Shown: in pieces, positions 9,138 to 17,766 of the stretch
Layout of the letters: each line of letters opens with the position of its first letter
How positions within the stretch are numbered: position 1 is the first letter of the stretch
Origin: Luteibacter jiangsuensis
GTDB taxonomy: Bacteria > Pseudomonadota > Gammaproteobacteria > Xanthomonadales > Rhodanobacteraceae
Assembly (NCBI RefSeq): GCF_030812295.1
Contig: NZ_JAUSSK010000001.1
Span: 434,001 to 498,000, forward strand
DNA length: 64,000 nucleotides
Reading direction: 5' to 3'
Made by a program: the position numbers and the translations under genes
The notes under the pieces: generated by a model
Seen by the model: the letters and a program-made list of their open reading frames with translations, nothing else
Told to the model about the DNA's origin: nothing
The model's database searches: none

Positions 9138-10733
9138 ATGGCGCGTCTGAAGAAAGTGTTGATCGTGGGTGGTGGCACCGCCGGTTGGCTGGCAGCGTGC
9201 TATCTGGCCAAGGCGGTCAACGCCGTCGATCCCCGGAGCGTGCAGGTGCATCTGGTGGAATCGGCGGACATCGGCCTGCTTGGCGTGGGCGAAGCCACGT
9301 TCCCCTCCATTCGCGGCACGCTGTCGGCCATCGGCCTCGACGAGCGCCGCTTCCTGGTCGGCGCCACCGCGACGTACAAGCAGGGCATCCACTATCGTCA
9401 TTGGGTACGGCCGCCGGGAACCCCCGGCGCGGACCATTTCTTTCATCCTTTCAACGTACCCAGTCAGCGTCCGGGCGGCCCCGAGTTGCTGCCGTACTGG
9501 CTGCTGGGGGCCGCGCCCGAGGGCATGCCGTTCGCCGAAGCCGTGTCGATGCAGAGCACCCTGGTCGATCACGCGCGCGCGCCCCGGCGTGCAAGGGATG
9601 CGGATTATCAGGGGCCGATGAATCACGCCTTCCACTTCGATGCCGCCTGCTTCGCGCGCGTGCTCGCCGAGCACGGCCAGCAGGCGCTTGGCGTGGTGCG
9701 CCATGTGGCGACGGTGGAGCGCACGGAGTTGGACGAGCACGGCGCCATCGCGCGCCTGGTGACGAGGGAGGAGGGGGAGCTCACCGCCGATCTCTACGTG
9801 GACTGCACCGGACTGCGCGGCATGCTGATCGGCAACGTGATGCAGTCCCCCTTCCGCAGTCGTGCGGACGTGCTGTTCGCCGATCGCGCCGTGGCCATGC
9901 AGGTGCCGTACGAAACCCCCGACGCACCGATCCCCTCGTACACCATCTCCACCGCCCAGGAGGCAGGGTGGATCTGGGACATTGGTTTGCAGAAGCGGCG
10001 TGGCTCCGGCTATGTATATTCATCGCGGCACACGACCGACGATCGTGCCGAGGAAGTCTTCCGGCGCTACTTGGGCCGTGCCGGCGAAGGACTGAAGGCC
10101 ATGCACATCAAGTTCGAGACGGGATACCGTCCCGAGCACTGGCGTAAGAACTGCGTGGCGGTGGGTCTGGCCGGTGGCTTCGTCGAGCCACTGGAATCCA
10201 CCGGCATCGCGCTGATCGAACTGGCGACCTACCTGCTCACGCACCTGTTGCCCAGCGACACCGGCAACATGGAAAGTGCCGCGCGTCATTTCAATGAGAT
10301 GATGGTCGCACGCTACGACCGCATCATCGATTTCATCAAGATGCACTATTGCCTGAGCCGGCGGCGTGACTCGCCGTTCTGGATCGACAACGCCGACTTT
10401 GCCAGTATCCCGCAAACCCTGCAGGAAAAGCTCGAGAAGTGGAAGCAGCGCCCACCGCATCGGTTGGATTTCGTCAGCGACCTGGAAATGTTCATGACTT
10501 CCAGCTGGCAGTACATTCTGTATGGGATGGAGTTCAAGACCGATCTCGAGCCCATGCGCAGCGCTTATCCGCAGATGGAAGCGGCGCGCCAGGAGTTCGC
10601 GATGATCCAGCAGGCCGCCATTCGTGCGCTCGATGACCTGCCGGACCATCGTGCGCTTGTCGAACAGCTGTGCCGTGAGCATGTGCAGCGCAAGCCGTCA
10701 GGTGCGAACATCACGGCATCCATCGCCGGTTGA
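9138..10733 (+). CDS. tryptophan-halogenase-family flavoprotein
   Basis: FAD-dependent halogenase-family enzyme of 531 residues, using FADH2, oxygen and halide to halogenate an aromatic substrate if active. The FAD motif GGGTAGWLAA is at residues 11-20 and GVGEATFPS follows near residue 49. Lys81 (in ATYKQG) fits the catalytic lysine and the Glu of FVEPLESTG fits the catalytic glutamate of PrnA-type enzymes. The halogenase signature appears as WIWDIG, with Gly where Pro is usual. The start at 9138 puts the dinucleotide-binding motif at the N-terminus. In Xanthomonadales and Caulobacterales such genes often sit beside TonB receptors in sugar loci, with unknown substrates. Confidence 0.85.
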   Translation: MARLKKVLIVGGGTAGWLAACYLAKAVNAVDPRSVQVHLVESADIGLLGVGEATFPSIRGTLSAIGLDERRFLVGATATYKQGIHYRHWVRPPGTPGADHFFHPFNVPSQRPGGPELLPYWLLGAAPEGMPFAEAVSMQSTLVDHARAPRRARDADYQGPMNHAFHFDAACFARVLAEHGQQALGVVRHVATVERTELDEHGAIARLVTREEGELTADLYVDCTGLRGMLIGNVMQSPFRSRADVLFADRAVAMQVPYETPDAPIPSYTISTAQEAGWIWDIGLQKRRGSGYVYSSRHTTDDRAEEVFRRYLGRAGEGLKAMHIKFETGYRPEHWRKNCVAVGLAGGFVEPLESTGIALIELATYLLTHLLPSDTGNMESAARHFNEMMVARYDRIIDFIKMHYCLSRRRDSPFWIDNADFASIPQTLQEKLEKWKQRPPHRLDFVSDLEMFMTSSWQYILYGMEFKTDLEPMRSAYPQMEAARQEFAMIQQAAIRALDDLPDHRALVEQLCREHVQRKPSGANITASIAG

Positions 10734-10850
10734 ACGGAACCGTTCCACATGCAACGGGAGCGTGGCGTGGGGTCTGGCGGGCGGGGCGTCACAGGATTAC
10801 GCTCGGCCTTCCGCACATCGAAGGGCCAGGCGCCCAGAGGAAGTCGAGGC

Positions 10851-11636
10851 ATGAAATCCACCCTCGTGACCGTGACCGTGGTCCTTGCCGCAGCCGTTCT
10901 TTCCGCCGCCGTGACGGCGGCAACGCCGCCTCCCGCCAACCGGGCCATCGCCGCCGCCGTCGCCGATGCGCACCGCCCGGCGAAAGACACCGAACAGGAC
11001 GCCGTCCGCCGCCCCGCGGAGCTGGTGGCTTTCTCCAAGGTCAAGGCGGGCGACACCGTGATGGACGTATGGCCCGGCGGCGGCTATTGGACGCGGCTTT
11101 TCTCCCCGGTCGTCGGCCCCAAGGGCAAGGTTTACGCCTACGTTCCCGCGGAAATCGCCGGGTTCAAGAGCGACCCGGTCGCGGTCGCCAAAGCCGTTGC
11201 GGCCGAGCCGGGGCGCGGGAACGTCAAAGCCGTCTCGGATCCGCTGGCCCAGCAGCCCCCACCGCGCATGTTCAATACGTTCGATGTCGTCTGGACCTTC
11301 GAGAACTATCACGATTTCCACGACAGCTTCATGAAGGGAGCAAGCGTGGATGGCTTCAACCAGGCCATCTTCAAGCTGCTCAAGCCCGGCGGTTACTACG
11401 TGATCGTCGACCATGCCGCGGCAAAGGGGCAGGGTCTCCAGAACACCGAAGACCTGCACCGCATCGATCCGGCGACCGTCAAGGCCGAAGTCGAGAAGGC
11501 GGGCTTCGTCCTGGATCAGGAATCGTCGCTACTGGCCAGTCCGGCTGACGATCACACCCTCAAGGTGTTCGATCCCGCGGTCAAGGGCAAGACGGATCGT
11601 TTCATGCTTCGGTTCAAGAAGCCTGTGAATCCGTGA
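10851..11636 (+). CDS. exported class I methyltransferase-like protein
   Basis: A 261-residue protein with an N-terminal signal peptide (hydrophobic run [12 protein letters not shown] near residue 20) followed by a SAM-methyltransferase-like fold. Motif I appears as [15 protein letters not shown], and later strands include [15 protein letters not shown] and [15 protein letters not shown]. Such predicted periplasmic methyltransferase-like proteins recur in proteobacteria, but the substrate, and how SAM would be supplied outside the cytoplasm, are unknown. Its TGA overlaps the GTG of fosA (GTGA), so the two are probably translated together. Confidence 0.75.
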   Translation: MKSTLVTVTVVLAAAVLSAAVTAATPPPANRAIAAAVADAHRPAKDTEQDAVRRPAELVAFSKVKAGDTVMDVWPGGGYWTRLFSPVVGPKGKVYAYVPAEIAGFKSDPVAVAKAVAAEPGRGNVKAVSDPLAQQPPPRMFNTFDVVWTFENYHDFHDSFMKGASVDGFNQAIFKLLKPGGYYVIVDHAAAKGQGLQNTEDLHRIDPATVKAEVEKAGFVLDQESSLLASPADDHTLKVFDPAVKGKTDRFMLRFKKPVNP

Positions 11637-12046
11637 AATTGATCGGCTTGAATCACCTTACATTGGCGACGGCGAACCTTCCTCGCAGCGTCGAATTTTA
11701 TGTGGGGTTACTCGGCTTCAAGCTGGCCGCCCGCTGGGAGGCGGGGGCCTACCTTACGCTTGGCGATCTCTGGCTTTGTTTGTCCCGCGATGAGGAGCGT
11801 GCTTCGCAAGAACACCCTGATTACACGCACTATGCGTTCTCGGTAGAGCAGGACGATTTTGAAGGATTGGCGACCTTTTTACGGTCGCGCAATGTCATCG
11901 AGTGGAAAATCAACGCTAGCGAAGGGGACTCGTTTTATTTCCTGGATCCAGACGGGCATCGCCTGGAGCTGCATGTCGGCAACCTGGCTTCGCGACTTGA
12001 ACAATGTCGGCGTAAGCCATATGCAGGCATGGAGTTCTTTGACTGA
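11633..12046 (+). CDS. fosA: FosA-type fosfomycin glutathione transferase
   Basis: Metal-dependent enzyme that opens the epoxide of fosfomycin with glutathione in the cytoplasm. The 137-residue protein has the size and pattern of FosA: metal ligands His8 (LNHLTLA), His66 (THYAF) and Glu112 (HRLELHVG), the potassium-loop stretch [10 protein letters not shown] and the tail [16 protein letters not shown]. The GTG start overlaps the preceding stop by four bases. Chromosomal fosA is common in soil and plant gammaproteobacteria. All key residues are present, so activity is likely. Confidence 0.9.
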   Translation: MKLIGLNHLTLATANLPRSVEFYVGLLGFKLAARWEAGAYLTLGDLWLCLSRDEERASQEHPDYTHYAFSVEQDDFEGLATFLRSRNVIEWKINASEGDSFYFLDPDGHRLELHVGNLASRLEQCRRKPYAGMEFFD

Positions 12047-12052
12047 TCGGTT

Positions 12053-12406
12053 TTACAGCAGCACTTGCCGTGTCCGCGCAAGGAACTGGTGGATCTCGGC
12101 CTCGGTCCTCGTATCGATCATGTACACCGGCCGCTTTCCGTTCGGGCAGGGCAACCGTGGTGTCGTGCCGAACAGGCGGCAGATCAGCGGGCGTTCACCG
12201 TAAACCTCGCAACCATGCTTGCCCAGGTACGGACAGCTCAGATCGGACAGTGCCTTGGCATGTTCGGCTTCGGTCCGGGTGGGCAATCTCGCCACTTCTT
12301 CCGACGAAGCGGTCACCGGCCCGCAACAGTCATGGCAGCCCACGATGCAGGTGAACGAGGGGATGCGACGGCGCAGTGCCTCGATGGTCCGGTCATTTGG
12401 TGTCAT
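12053..12406 (-). CDS. YkgJ-family cysteine-cluster protein
   Basis: Small (117 residues from ATG 12406) cytoplasmic protein with the metal-chelating cysteine pattern of the YkgJ/CxxCxxCC family: FTCIVGCHDCCGP near the N-terminus, CPYLGKHGCEVYGERPLICRLFG in two shorter halves in the middle, and a later PCP. The family is thought to bind zinc or iron; its role is not settled. The ATG at 12406 has AAAGGA upstream and overlaps the SulP stop by 14 bases, so it is co-translated with the transporter. A start 30 bases earlier is possible. Confidence 0.75.
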   Translation of the reverse strand: MTPNDRTIEALRRRIPSFTCIVGCHDCCGPVTASSEEVARLPTRTEAEHAKALSDLSCPYLGKHGCEVYGERPLICRLFGTTPRLPCPNGKRPVYMIDTRTEAEIHQFLARTRQVLL

Positions 12407-14135
12407 TCGGTTCCGGTCCTTTTTTGTTCTCGGCATAGGAATGCCTGACGCTTAGCTCTTGCGAGAGTGCCAACGCGGCCTCGTAGTTGTCGACGAAATA
12501 CAACTCGTTCTCGCGTGGGTGCAGTGCCATGGCCCGGATCACCCGTTGTGGCTGAGGTTGCAGGCCCGAGACGACGAGTACGGTGCCACGCCTGCGACAG
12601 CGCTCCAGCAAGGTCTTGAGGGCGTGGACACCGCTGGCATCGATGATGGGTACCAGTCGCATGCGAAGGATGAAGACGCCGGGTGGCTTCTGGAACTGAT
12701 CGAGTAGATCGTCCAGCCGATTGGCCGCTCCGAAAAACAAGGGGCCGCTGATCTGGAAGACCTCCACACCGGGAGGTAGCCGGGTACGTTGTGAGGTGTC
12801 GTCGCCCATGGCGCGATCGTCGCCGTTTTCGTCGAGCAGCTTGATGCCCGCACTGACCTCGACCGCTTCCGCCATGCGAAATATGAAGACGAAGGCCGAC
12901 ACCACCAGGCCCACTTCGATCGCGATGGTGAGATCGAAGAATACGGTCAGCCCGAAGGTCAGCAGCAGCACCAATCCATCGCCTTTAGGCGCCGACAGGG
13001 TGTGGCGAAAATGTTCAATCTCGCTCATGTTCCAGGCCACTACCAGCAGTACGGCGGCCAGGGCGGCGAGGGGCACGAACTTCATCAGGGGCGCCAGGAC
13101 CAGCATGAACACCAGCAGCAGGGCGGCGTGGATGATGCCGGCCATCGGTGTCTTGCCACCGGCCCGTATGTTGGTCGCGGTGCGCGCGATGGCCCCCGTC
13201 GCGGGAAGGCCGCCGAACAACGCGGAGCCGACATTGGCGATGCCCTGTGCCACCAGTTCGCCATTGGAACGGTGTCGGCCGCCGGTCATGCCGTCCGCCA
13301 CCACGGCCGACAACAGCGACTCCACGCCCGCGAGAAAGGCGATGGTGAACGCACTCGGCAGCAGTTCGCGCGTGCGCTCGAAGGGAATATGCGGCACGTT
13401 GAAATCCGGCAGCGTCGAAGGTAACCCACCGAACCGGCTGCCGATCGTCTCGGCGGGCAAGGCGAAACCCATGCTCAGCGCCGTGCAGACAAGCAGGGCT
13501 ATCAGAAAGCCAGGCCATCCCGGCCGCCAGCGTCGTATCACCGCGATCACGGCAAGGCCGACCAGTGTGAGCACCAGGGTCGCTGGCTGCGTGGTGGGAA
13601 GCTGGTGCATATACGCGATCCAGCGCTCGAGAAAATCGGCGGGCACGGTGGCCATGGTCAGCCCGAGCGCGTCCTTTATCTGGCTGGAAAAGATGCTGAC
13701 CGCGATCCCCGCGGTGAACCCCGTGATGACCGGTTGTGGCATGTACTTCATCAGGGTGCCGAGCCGCAAGAGGCCGGCACCGATCAACATCAGGCCAGCG
13801 AGGAGCGTGCACAGGACCAGACCGCCGAACCCGAACTTCTGGATGACCACGAACACCACGGGGACGAACGCCGCGGTGGGCCCGCCAATCTGGACACGCG
13901 AGCCGCCCAGGGCCGATATCAGGAAACCCGCGACGATGGCGGTGTAAAGGCCTTTTTCCGGCGTGGTGCCACTGGCGATCGCCAGCGCCATGGCCAGTGG
14001 CAAGGCCACGATGGCGACGGTCAGGCCCGCTATCGCATCGCTGCGAAGATCGCGCCAGCGATAGCCTTCGGACAGCACCGTGTAGAGCTTCGGCAGATAC
14101 AGGCGCAGGTACTTGCGAGCGGCCGCTGCGTCCAT
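12393..14135 (-). CDS. SulP-family anion transporter with STAS domain
   Basis: Inner-membrane carrier for sulfate, bicarbonate or a similar anion, 580 residues. The N-terminal part contains the SulP signature region (GLTVAIVALPLAMALAIASG and GLYTAIVAGFLISALGGS) and about 10-12 membrane segments up to about residue 410. A cytoplasmic STAS domain follows (PPGVEVFQISGPLFFGAANR; VPIIDASGVHALKTLLERC). The ATG at 14135 preceded by GGGGGA was chosen; the longer upstream frame crosses the AT-rich promoter and has no family similarity. The gene is divergent from a ribbon-helix-helix regulator that may control it. Confidence 0.9.
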   Translation of the reverse strand: MDAAAARKYLRLYLPKLYTVLSEGYRWRDLRSDAIAGLTVAIVALPLAMALAIASGTTPEKGLYTAIVAGFLISALGGSRVQIGGPTAAFVPVVFVVIQKFGFGGLVLCTLLAGLMLIGAGLLRLGTLMKYMPQPVITGFTAGIAVSIFSSQIKDALGLTMATVPADFLERWIAYMHQLPTTQPATLVLTLVGLAVIAVIRRWRPGWPGFLIALLVCTALSMGFALPAETIGSRFGGLPSTLPDFNVPHIPFERTRELLPSAFTIAFLAGVESLLSAVVADGMTGGRHRSNGELVAQGIANVGSALFGGLPATGAIARTATNIRAGGKTPMAGIIHAALLLVFMLVLAPLMKFVPLAALAAVLLVVAWNMSEIEHFRHTLSAPKGDGLVLLLTFGLTVFFDLTIAIEVGLVVSAFVFIFRMAEAVEVSAGIKLLDENGDDRAMGDDTSQRTRLPPGVEVFQISGPLFFGAANRLDDLLDQFQKPPGVFILRMRLVPIIDASGVHALKTLLERCRRRGTVLVVSGLQPQPQRVIRAMALHPRENELYFVDNYEAALALSQELSVRHSYAENKKGPEPNDTK

Positions 14136-14160
14136 CGTTCCCCCCGGGCAAGCCAGATTG

Positions 14161-14180
14161 AATACGAATCGTATTATAAT
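14161..14180. promoter_or_regulatory. divergent promoter/operator of SulP and RHH genes
   Basis: AATACGA-A-TCGTATT (14161-14175) is an inverted repeat with 7-base arms, immediately followed by TATAAT (14175-14180). The surrounding stretch is strikingly AT-rich for this genome. The repeat beside a -10 box in front of a ribbon-helix-helix gene suggests autoregulation and control of the transporter. Confidence 0.5.
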
Positions 14181-14215
14181 AGAATACACATGTAATGTGA
14201 TTAGGCTGACCAGGC

Positions 14216-14446
14216 ATGCCCACCGAAAACCGTACCGCTCGACTAACCATCCTGATCGACCCACGCAAGAAGGCTGTCTTCGAGCGCCTGTGCGCGGACG
14301 AGGACACGACACCGTCCCAGGTCGTACGCCGCCTCATCAGGGAGTACATAGAGCGCGCCTCGGGGCGCCCCTGGCACGCGGAAGAGGAGGCTTTGTCCGA
14401 TGAGGCATCCGACAAGGAAGGGAAGCGCCGTGTCCGTGGCCGGTAA
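14216..14446 (+). CDS. ribbon-helix-helix (CopG-like) DNA-binding protein
   Basis: 76-residue protein with an RHH fold pattern: a short beta strand (ARLTILIDP), helix A (RKKAVFERLCADED), the turn TTPS and helix B (QVVRRLIREYIER). The C-terminal 25 residues are charged and look disordered. Proteins of this type act as dimers on short inverted repeats; the repeat at 14161-14175 is the obvious candidate. Its end overlaps the next gene by 17 bases. Confidence 0.65.
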   Translation: MPTENRTARLTILIDPRKKAVFERLCADEDTTPSQVVRRLIREYIERASGRPWHAEEEALSDEASDKEGKRRVRGR

Positions 14447-15233
14447 ACCCGCCAGCACCGCGGCACGATCCGCCGCGGCTGCAGCCAGAAACGTTTCGCC
14501 GTCAAGGATCGGATTGCGCCCGGAGCAGGTGGCGTTCCTTGGCGAGTACGCGTCCATTGGCAAGGACAGGCACGTATTCGTACAGGTCATGTGCTGGCCT
14601 ACGGTTCCCATGGCGTGGACCGCATTGACCCAAGCCGTGGCGAACCTGCGTGAAGTGCGCGGCGACATGATGGCGCTATGCATACCGGTCAAGGGCGGCA
14701 CATCCTGGGTTCACGAGATAGCACCACAACTGGCGCTGCCGCTCGAGCGCGATCCTGGGGCGGCGGAAAGTACGCTGGCGGCCCTGATTCGCCGCCTTCC
14801 GGTTCGGTTTTCGGTCGCCGTGGTGGAGCATGAGGCCCGCGGGGCCAAGGGGGGCGACGCATCGCGTCACCGCTCGCTGTTCTCCGGATGCCTGGCCGCT
14901 TATAGCGCTTACCTCAAGAGCACGAAGCAAGCCTCATGCCGTCTCGTGATTGCCGCGGACAAGGGGCACCCGCAAAACGATTCGCAACAGCAGGCGTATC
15001 GCGATCTCTTGCCGTACCTGGATAGCGCATCCCAGTTCGGTGCACTCGACTTGACCCACTGGACGGAGACCACGGTGCCCCTCGCGCTCGAGATGAGCCA
15101 GTTGGCCGCCGCCGCCGTTGGCAGGCATGTCCAGCAGCCGAACGAGCCAAGTCCGCTGTTCGAGACGATTCTCGAACACCTGGTACCGCCTTCCCGTTTC
15201 GATGCGCTGGGCCGTCAAAAACGGCGCAAGTGA
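14430..15233 (+). CDS. hypothetical protein coupled to the RHH gene
   Basis: I do not recognise this 267-residue protein. The GTG at 14430 follows AAGGAAG and overlaps the RHH gene; an ATG at 14400 is the alternative. The body is soluble with alternating helices and strands. The C-terminal part (LALEMSQLAAAAVGRHVQ) faintly recalls the end of DUF3800-type proteins, but the N-terminal acidic motif expected there is not clear. Translational coupling to an RHH protein suggests a functional pair, conceivably toxin-antitoxin-like. That is a guess from arrangement only. Confidence 0.6.
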   Translation: MSVAGKPASTAARSAAAAARNVSPSRIGLRPEQVAFLGEYASIGKDRHVFVQVMCWPTVPMAWTALTQAVANLREVRGDMMALCIPVKGGTSWVHEIAPQLALPLERDPGAAESTLAALIRRLPVRFSVAVVEHEARGAKGGDASRHRSLFSGCLAAYSAYLKSTKQASCRLVIAADKGHPQNDSQQQAYRDLLPYLDSASQFGALDLTHWTETTVPLALEMSQLAAAAVGRHVQQPNEPSPLFETILEHLVPPSRFDALGRQKRRK

Positions 15234-15301
15234 GTGTGGGTGATATTCGGCGGTATCCCAAAGAAATGATGTATTTGTCTTACCGATAAGAGAGCCTTTG
15301 C

Positions 15302-15649
15302 ATGGAAACCTCAGATATCCCAGCTTGCCCGCTTTGCGCCATGGAAAACACGTATCCCGACGGCGACATGTACATTTGTCCAGATTGCGCGCACGAATGG
15401 TCCCCGCTGTCGACGAAAGCCGAGGCGGGGCTTGTATCGGTGCGAGACGTCCATGGCAACGTGCTCACCGACGGCGACTCCGTCGTGGTGATCAAGGACC
15501 TGAAGGTGAAAGGCTCGTCGCTCACACTTAAGCAAGGTTCGGTCATCCGTGGCATCCGCCTGGTGGATGGCGATGCCGAGCACATCGAAGGGAATTCGGA
15601 GAAGATCAAGGGCCTCGTACTCAAGGTGTGCTTCTTGAAAAAGGCCTGA
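15302..15649 (+). CDS. phnA: PhnA/YjdM-family zinc-ribbon protein
   Basis: 115-residue cytoplasmic protein of the PhnA (YjdM) family. The N-terminal zinc ribbon uses CPLC and CPDC (residues about 9-29), followed by the conserved C-terminal beta domain (DGDSVVVIKDLKVKGSS, LKQGSVIRGIRLVDGD, VLKVCFLKKA). Despite the historic name the family is not a proven phosphonate hydrolase. It is a single gene with no evident operon partner. Confidence 0.9.
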   Translation: METSDIPACPLCAMENTYPDGDMYICPDCAHEWSPLSTKAEAGLVSVRDVHGNVLTDGDSVVVIKDLKVKGSSLTLKQGSVIRGIRLVDGDAEHIEGNSEKIKGLVLKVCFLKKA

Positions 15650-15804
15650 GAGCCTCGCTGGTGCGGGCGTTCTTCTTCCGGGGACCTGGGGACAACAGCA
15701 AGTTATCGAGGGTGGGGCGGCGCAGATGTCCGCCTCGCCCCACGCATGTCCCGCTTGCCACATGAAGATCCATTGGCGCTGTGGGCGCGGCTACACTCGA
15801 GCCA

Positions 15805-16920
15805 ATGAACATGCGACCTCGCCAACCATCGGCAGGCGTCCACGCTGCCGACGGTGTGACGCTGCCTCCCAAGACCTTGGTCGTGTTCTGGGTGCTGTGG
15901 GTGGTGTTCTGGCTGCTCATGGTCAGCGTCTCCATTGGAAACGAGCTCCATAACCCGCTCGTCCGGTGGTGGGAGCCTGTCCTGTGGGAGGGGAGTTCGG
16001 CGCTGGTTTCAACCGGATGGATGGTGCTGGGGGTAGAGGCTCGCAGGAGCTACGCGTTGTACCTGGACCGACCCTTGAGCTGGCTCGGTCGCTATCTGCG
16101 ATGGTTGCCGCTGGTCGTCATTACCTGGATCACGGTGGTTTACGCTATACGGCATGGCGTCTACGCCGCTGTGGGTCGCACCTACGCGCATCCTGGCTGG
16201 GGCTTCGTCGTTGTCTATGAAAGCCTCAAGCTGACGTATTTCTCAGGGCTATGGATCGGGGTGCTGTTTGGTATCGAATCCTTCGGGCAGTGGCAACTCC
16301 AGTGGCGCCGTTTGTTGCAGATGCAAAGAGCGCTGGCAGAAGCCCAACTCGTCCAGTTGCAGGGGCAGTTGCGACCGCATTTCCTGTTCAACGCACTCAA
16401 CACGATTTCCGCCCTGATGCATAAGGACGTGACACGTGCTGATCGCCTGGTGGCGGCGTTGGGAGATCTGCTGCGAATCAGTCTTCGCACCAACGAGCAT
16501 GAGATGACCCCGCTTGCCGAAGATCTGCGCACGCTGGAGCTCTATGCGGACATCATGCTCGAGCGGTTCCGAAATCGCGTGACGCTGGATTGGCAGGTCG
16601 ACCAGGCCCTGCTCGACACTCCCGTCCCGGCACTGTTGCTGCAACCCCTGCTGGAGAACGCGTTCAAGCACGGTGTGGAGCCCACGGTGGCACACGTGCG
16701 CATCATGGTCGATGTCCGGCGCGTGGCCCGGTCCCTGGAAATTGTTATTAGCAACTCGGGCTCCAGGTTGGTGCAGGAGCCACGTGATGGGATCGGCATA
16801 CGCAACTGCCGAGAGCGACTGGGCATCATCTACGGAGACGAGGCGTGCCTGTTGGTCCATAACGATGGCGATGGGGTTGCCGCACGCGTCTCGATACCGA
16901 TGGCGGATGCCACGCCATGA
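15805..16920 (+). CDS. LytS/AlgZ-type sensor histidine kinase
   Basis: Membrane histidine kinase of 371 residues. Four hydrophobic segments occupy roughly residues 25-165. The His_kinase domain follows with LRPHFLFNALNTISAL (His is the phosphoacceptor), then an HATPase_c domain (LLLQPLLENAFKHGVEP, GIGIRNCRERL). No separate sensor domain is visible. I chose ATG 15805; TACACT at 15792-15797 lies just before it, so the mRNA may be nearly leaderless. A GTG at 15781 is the alternative. It overlaps the LytTR regulator by ATGA and forms a two-component pair with it. Confidence 0.88.
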   Translation: MNMRPRQPSAGVHAADGVTLPPKTLVVFWVLWVVFWLLMVSVSIGNELHNPLVRWWEPVLWEGSSALVSTGWMVLGVEARRSYALYLDRPLSWLGRYLRWLPLVVITWITVVYAIRHGVYAAVGRTYAHPGWGFVVVYESLKLTYFSGLWIGVLFGIESFGQWQLQWRRLLQMQRALAEAQLVQLQGQLRPHFLFNALNTISALMHKDVTRADRLVAALGDLLRISLRTNEHEMTPLAEDLRTLELYADIMLERFRNRVTLDWQVDQALLDTPVPALLLQPLLENAFKHGVEPTVAHVRIMVDVRRVARSLEIVISNSGSRLVQEPRDGIGIRNCRERLGIIYGDEACLLVHNDGDGVAARVSIPMADATP

Positions 16921-17657
16921 TCCGGGTGGTGATTGCCGACGACGAAGCTCCGGCCCGCGAGAAACTCGCGCAGTGGTTGTCGGAGCAACCCGGCGTGACG
17001 GTGGTTGGCGCGGCGGAGGACGGACTGTCGGCGTCGCATTGCATCGAGCACTTTCACCCGGACGTGGCCTTTCTCGATGTCCAAATGCCGATGCTGTCGG
17101 GACTCCAGGTCGCCGCGCAGCTCGAGCCGTCGAACGCACCGCTTATGGTGTTCGTGACCGCATTTGACGAGCATGCGGTGAAGGCGTTCGACCTCAACGC
17201 GATCGACTACCTGCTGAAGCCCTACGACCGGGATCGTCTTACACGCACCGTGCAGCGGGTGAGGGAACGGCTTCAGGCCCATCAGTCCGGTGCCGCCGCC
17301 GTGGCGATCGGGCGCGAGCGCTCCCCGTCTTGCGAGCGTTTGCTGGTGCCGGATGGCGAACGGCTGAAGCTGATCGACACGGAATCCATTGAATGGCTGC
17401 AGGCCGACGACAACTACGTCCACGTGAACACGGCGGCGCGCACCTATGTGCTGCGCAGGACGCTGCAGGACCTGCTTGCCCAGATGGGTGAGAAGCACTT
17501 CGTACGTGTCCATAAATCGACCGCGGTGAACCTCAGGTCGATCGGATCGCTCACGCCGTTGTTCAAAGGCGACTACGAGATCCACCTGCACAACGGCAGG
17601 GTGCTTCGGCTCAGTCGCCGATATCGCGAGGCTCTCTTCGCCCGCTTGGGCCAGTAA
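16917..17657 (+). CDS. LytTR-family response regulator
   Basis: 246-residue cytoplasmic regulator. The receiver domain has the acidic pocket (IADDE), Asp54 in FLDVQMP and the conserved Lys in YLLKPYD. After a linker the LytTR DNA-binding domain spans about residues 140-245 (IEWLQADDNYVHVNT, FVRVHKSTAVNLRSI, LSRRYREAL). It is translationally coupled to the kinase by ATGA. The two permease genes begin about 110 bases downstream and are the likely targets. Confidence 0.92.
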   Translation: MIRVVIADDEAPAREKLAQWLSEQPGVTVVGAAEDGLSASHCIEHFHPDVAFLDVQMPMLSGLQVAAQLEPSNAPLMVFVTAFDEHAVKAFDLNAIDYLLKPYDRDRLTRTVQRVRERLQAHQSGAAAVAIGRERSPSCERLLVPDGERLKLIDTESIEWLQADDNYVHVNTAARTYVLRRTLQDLLAQMGEKHFVRVHKSTAVNLRSIGSLTPLFKGDYEIHLHNGRVLRLSRRYREALFARLGQ

Positions 17658-17766
17658 CGGCCACTTCGCCACGCCAGCGCCTCCTTTCACCCCGATTCCG
17701 CTGACGGAATGCCGGCAGTGGACCAATGTCTCTCTTGTGACGTGGAAAGTTCAGGGGAGGAAGGGC

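Noticed and set aside
7622-9178. Minus-strand open frame of 518 codons
   Set aside because: Antisense to the TonB receptor barrel; no signal, motif or ribosome site.
14158-14180. Promoter made of TTGAAT and TATAAT
   Set aside because: The hexamers are only 11 bases apart, too close for a sigma-70 promoter, so I kept only the TATAAT box and the repeat as a regulatory region.
13015-14505. Minus-strand frame of 496 codons overlapping SulP
   Set aside because: Shadow in another frame of the transporter gene; Arg-rich and without helices.
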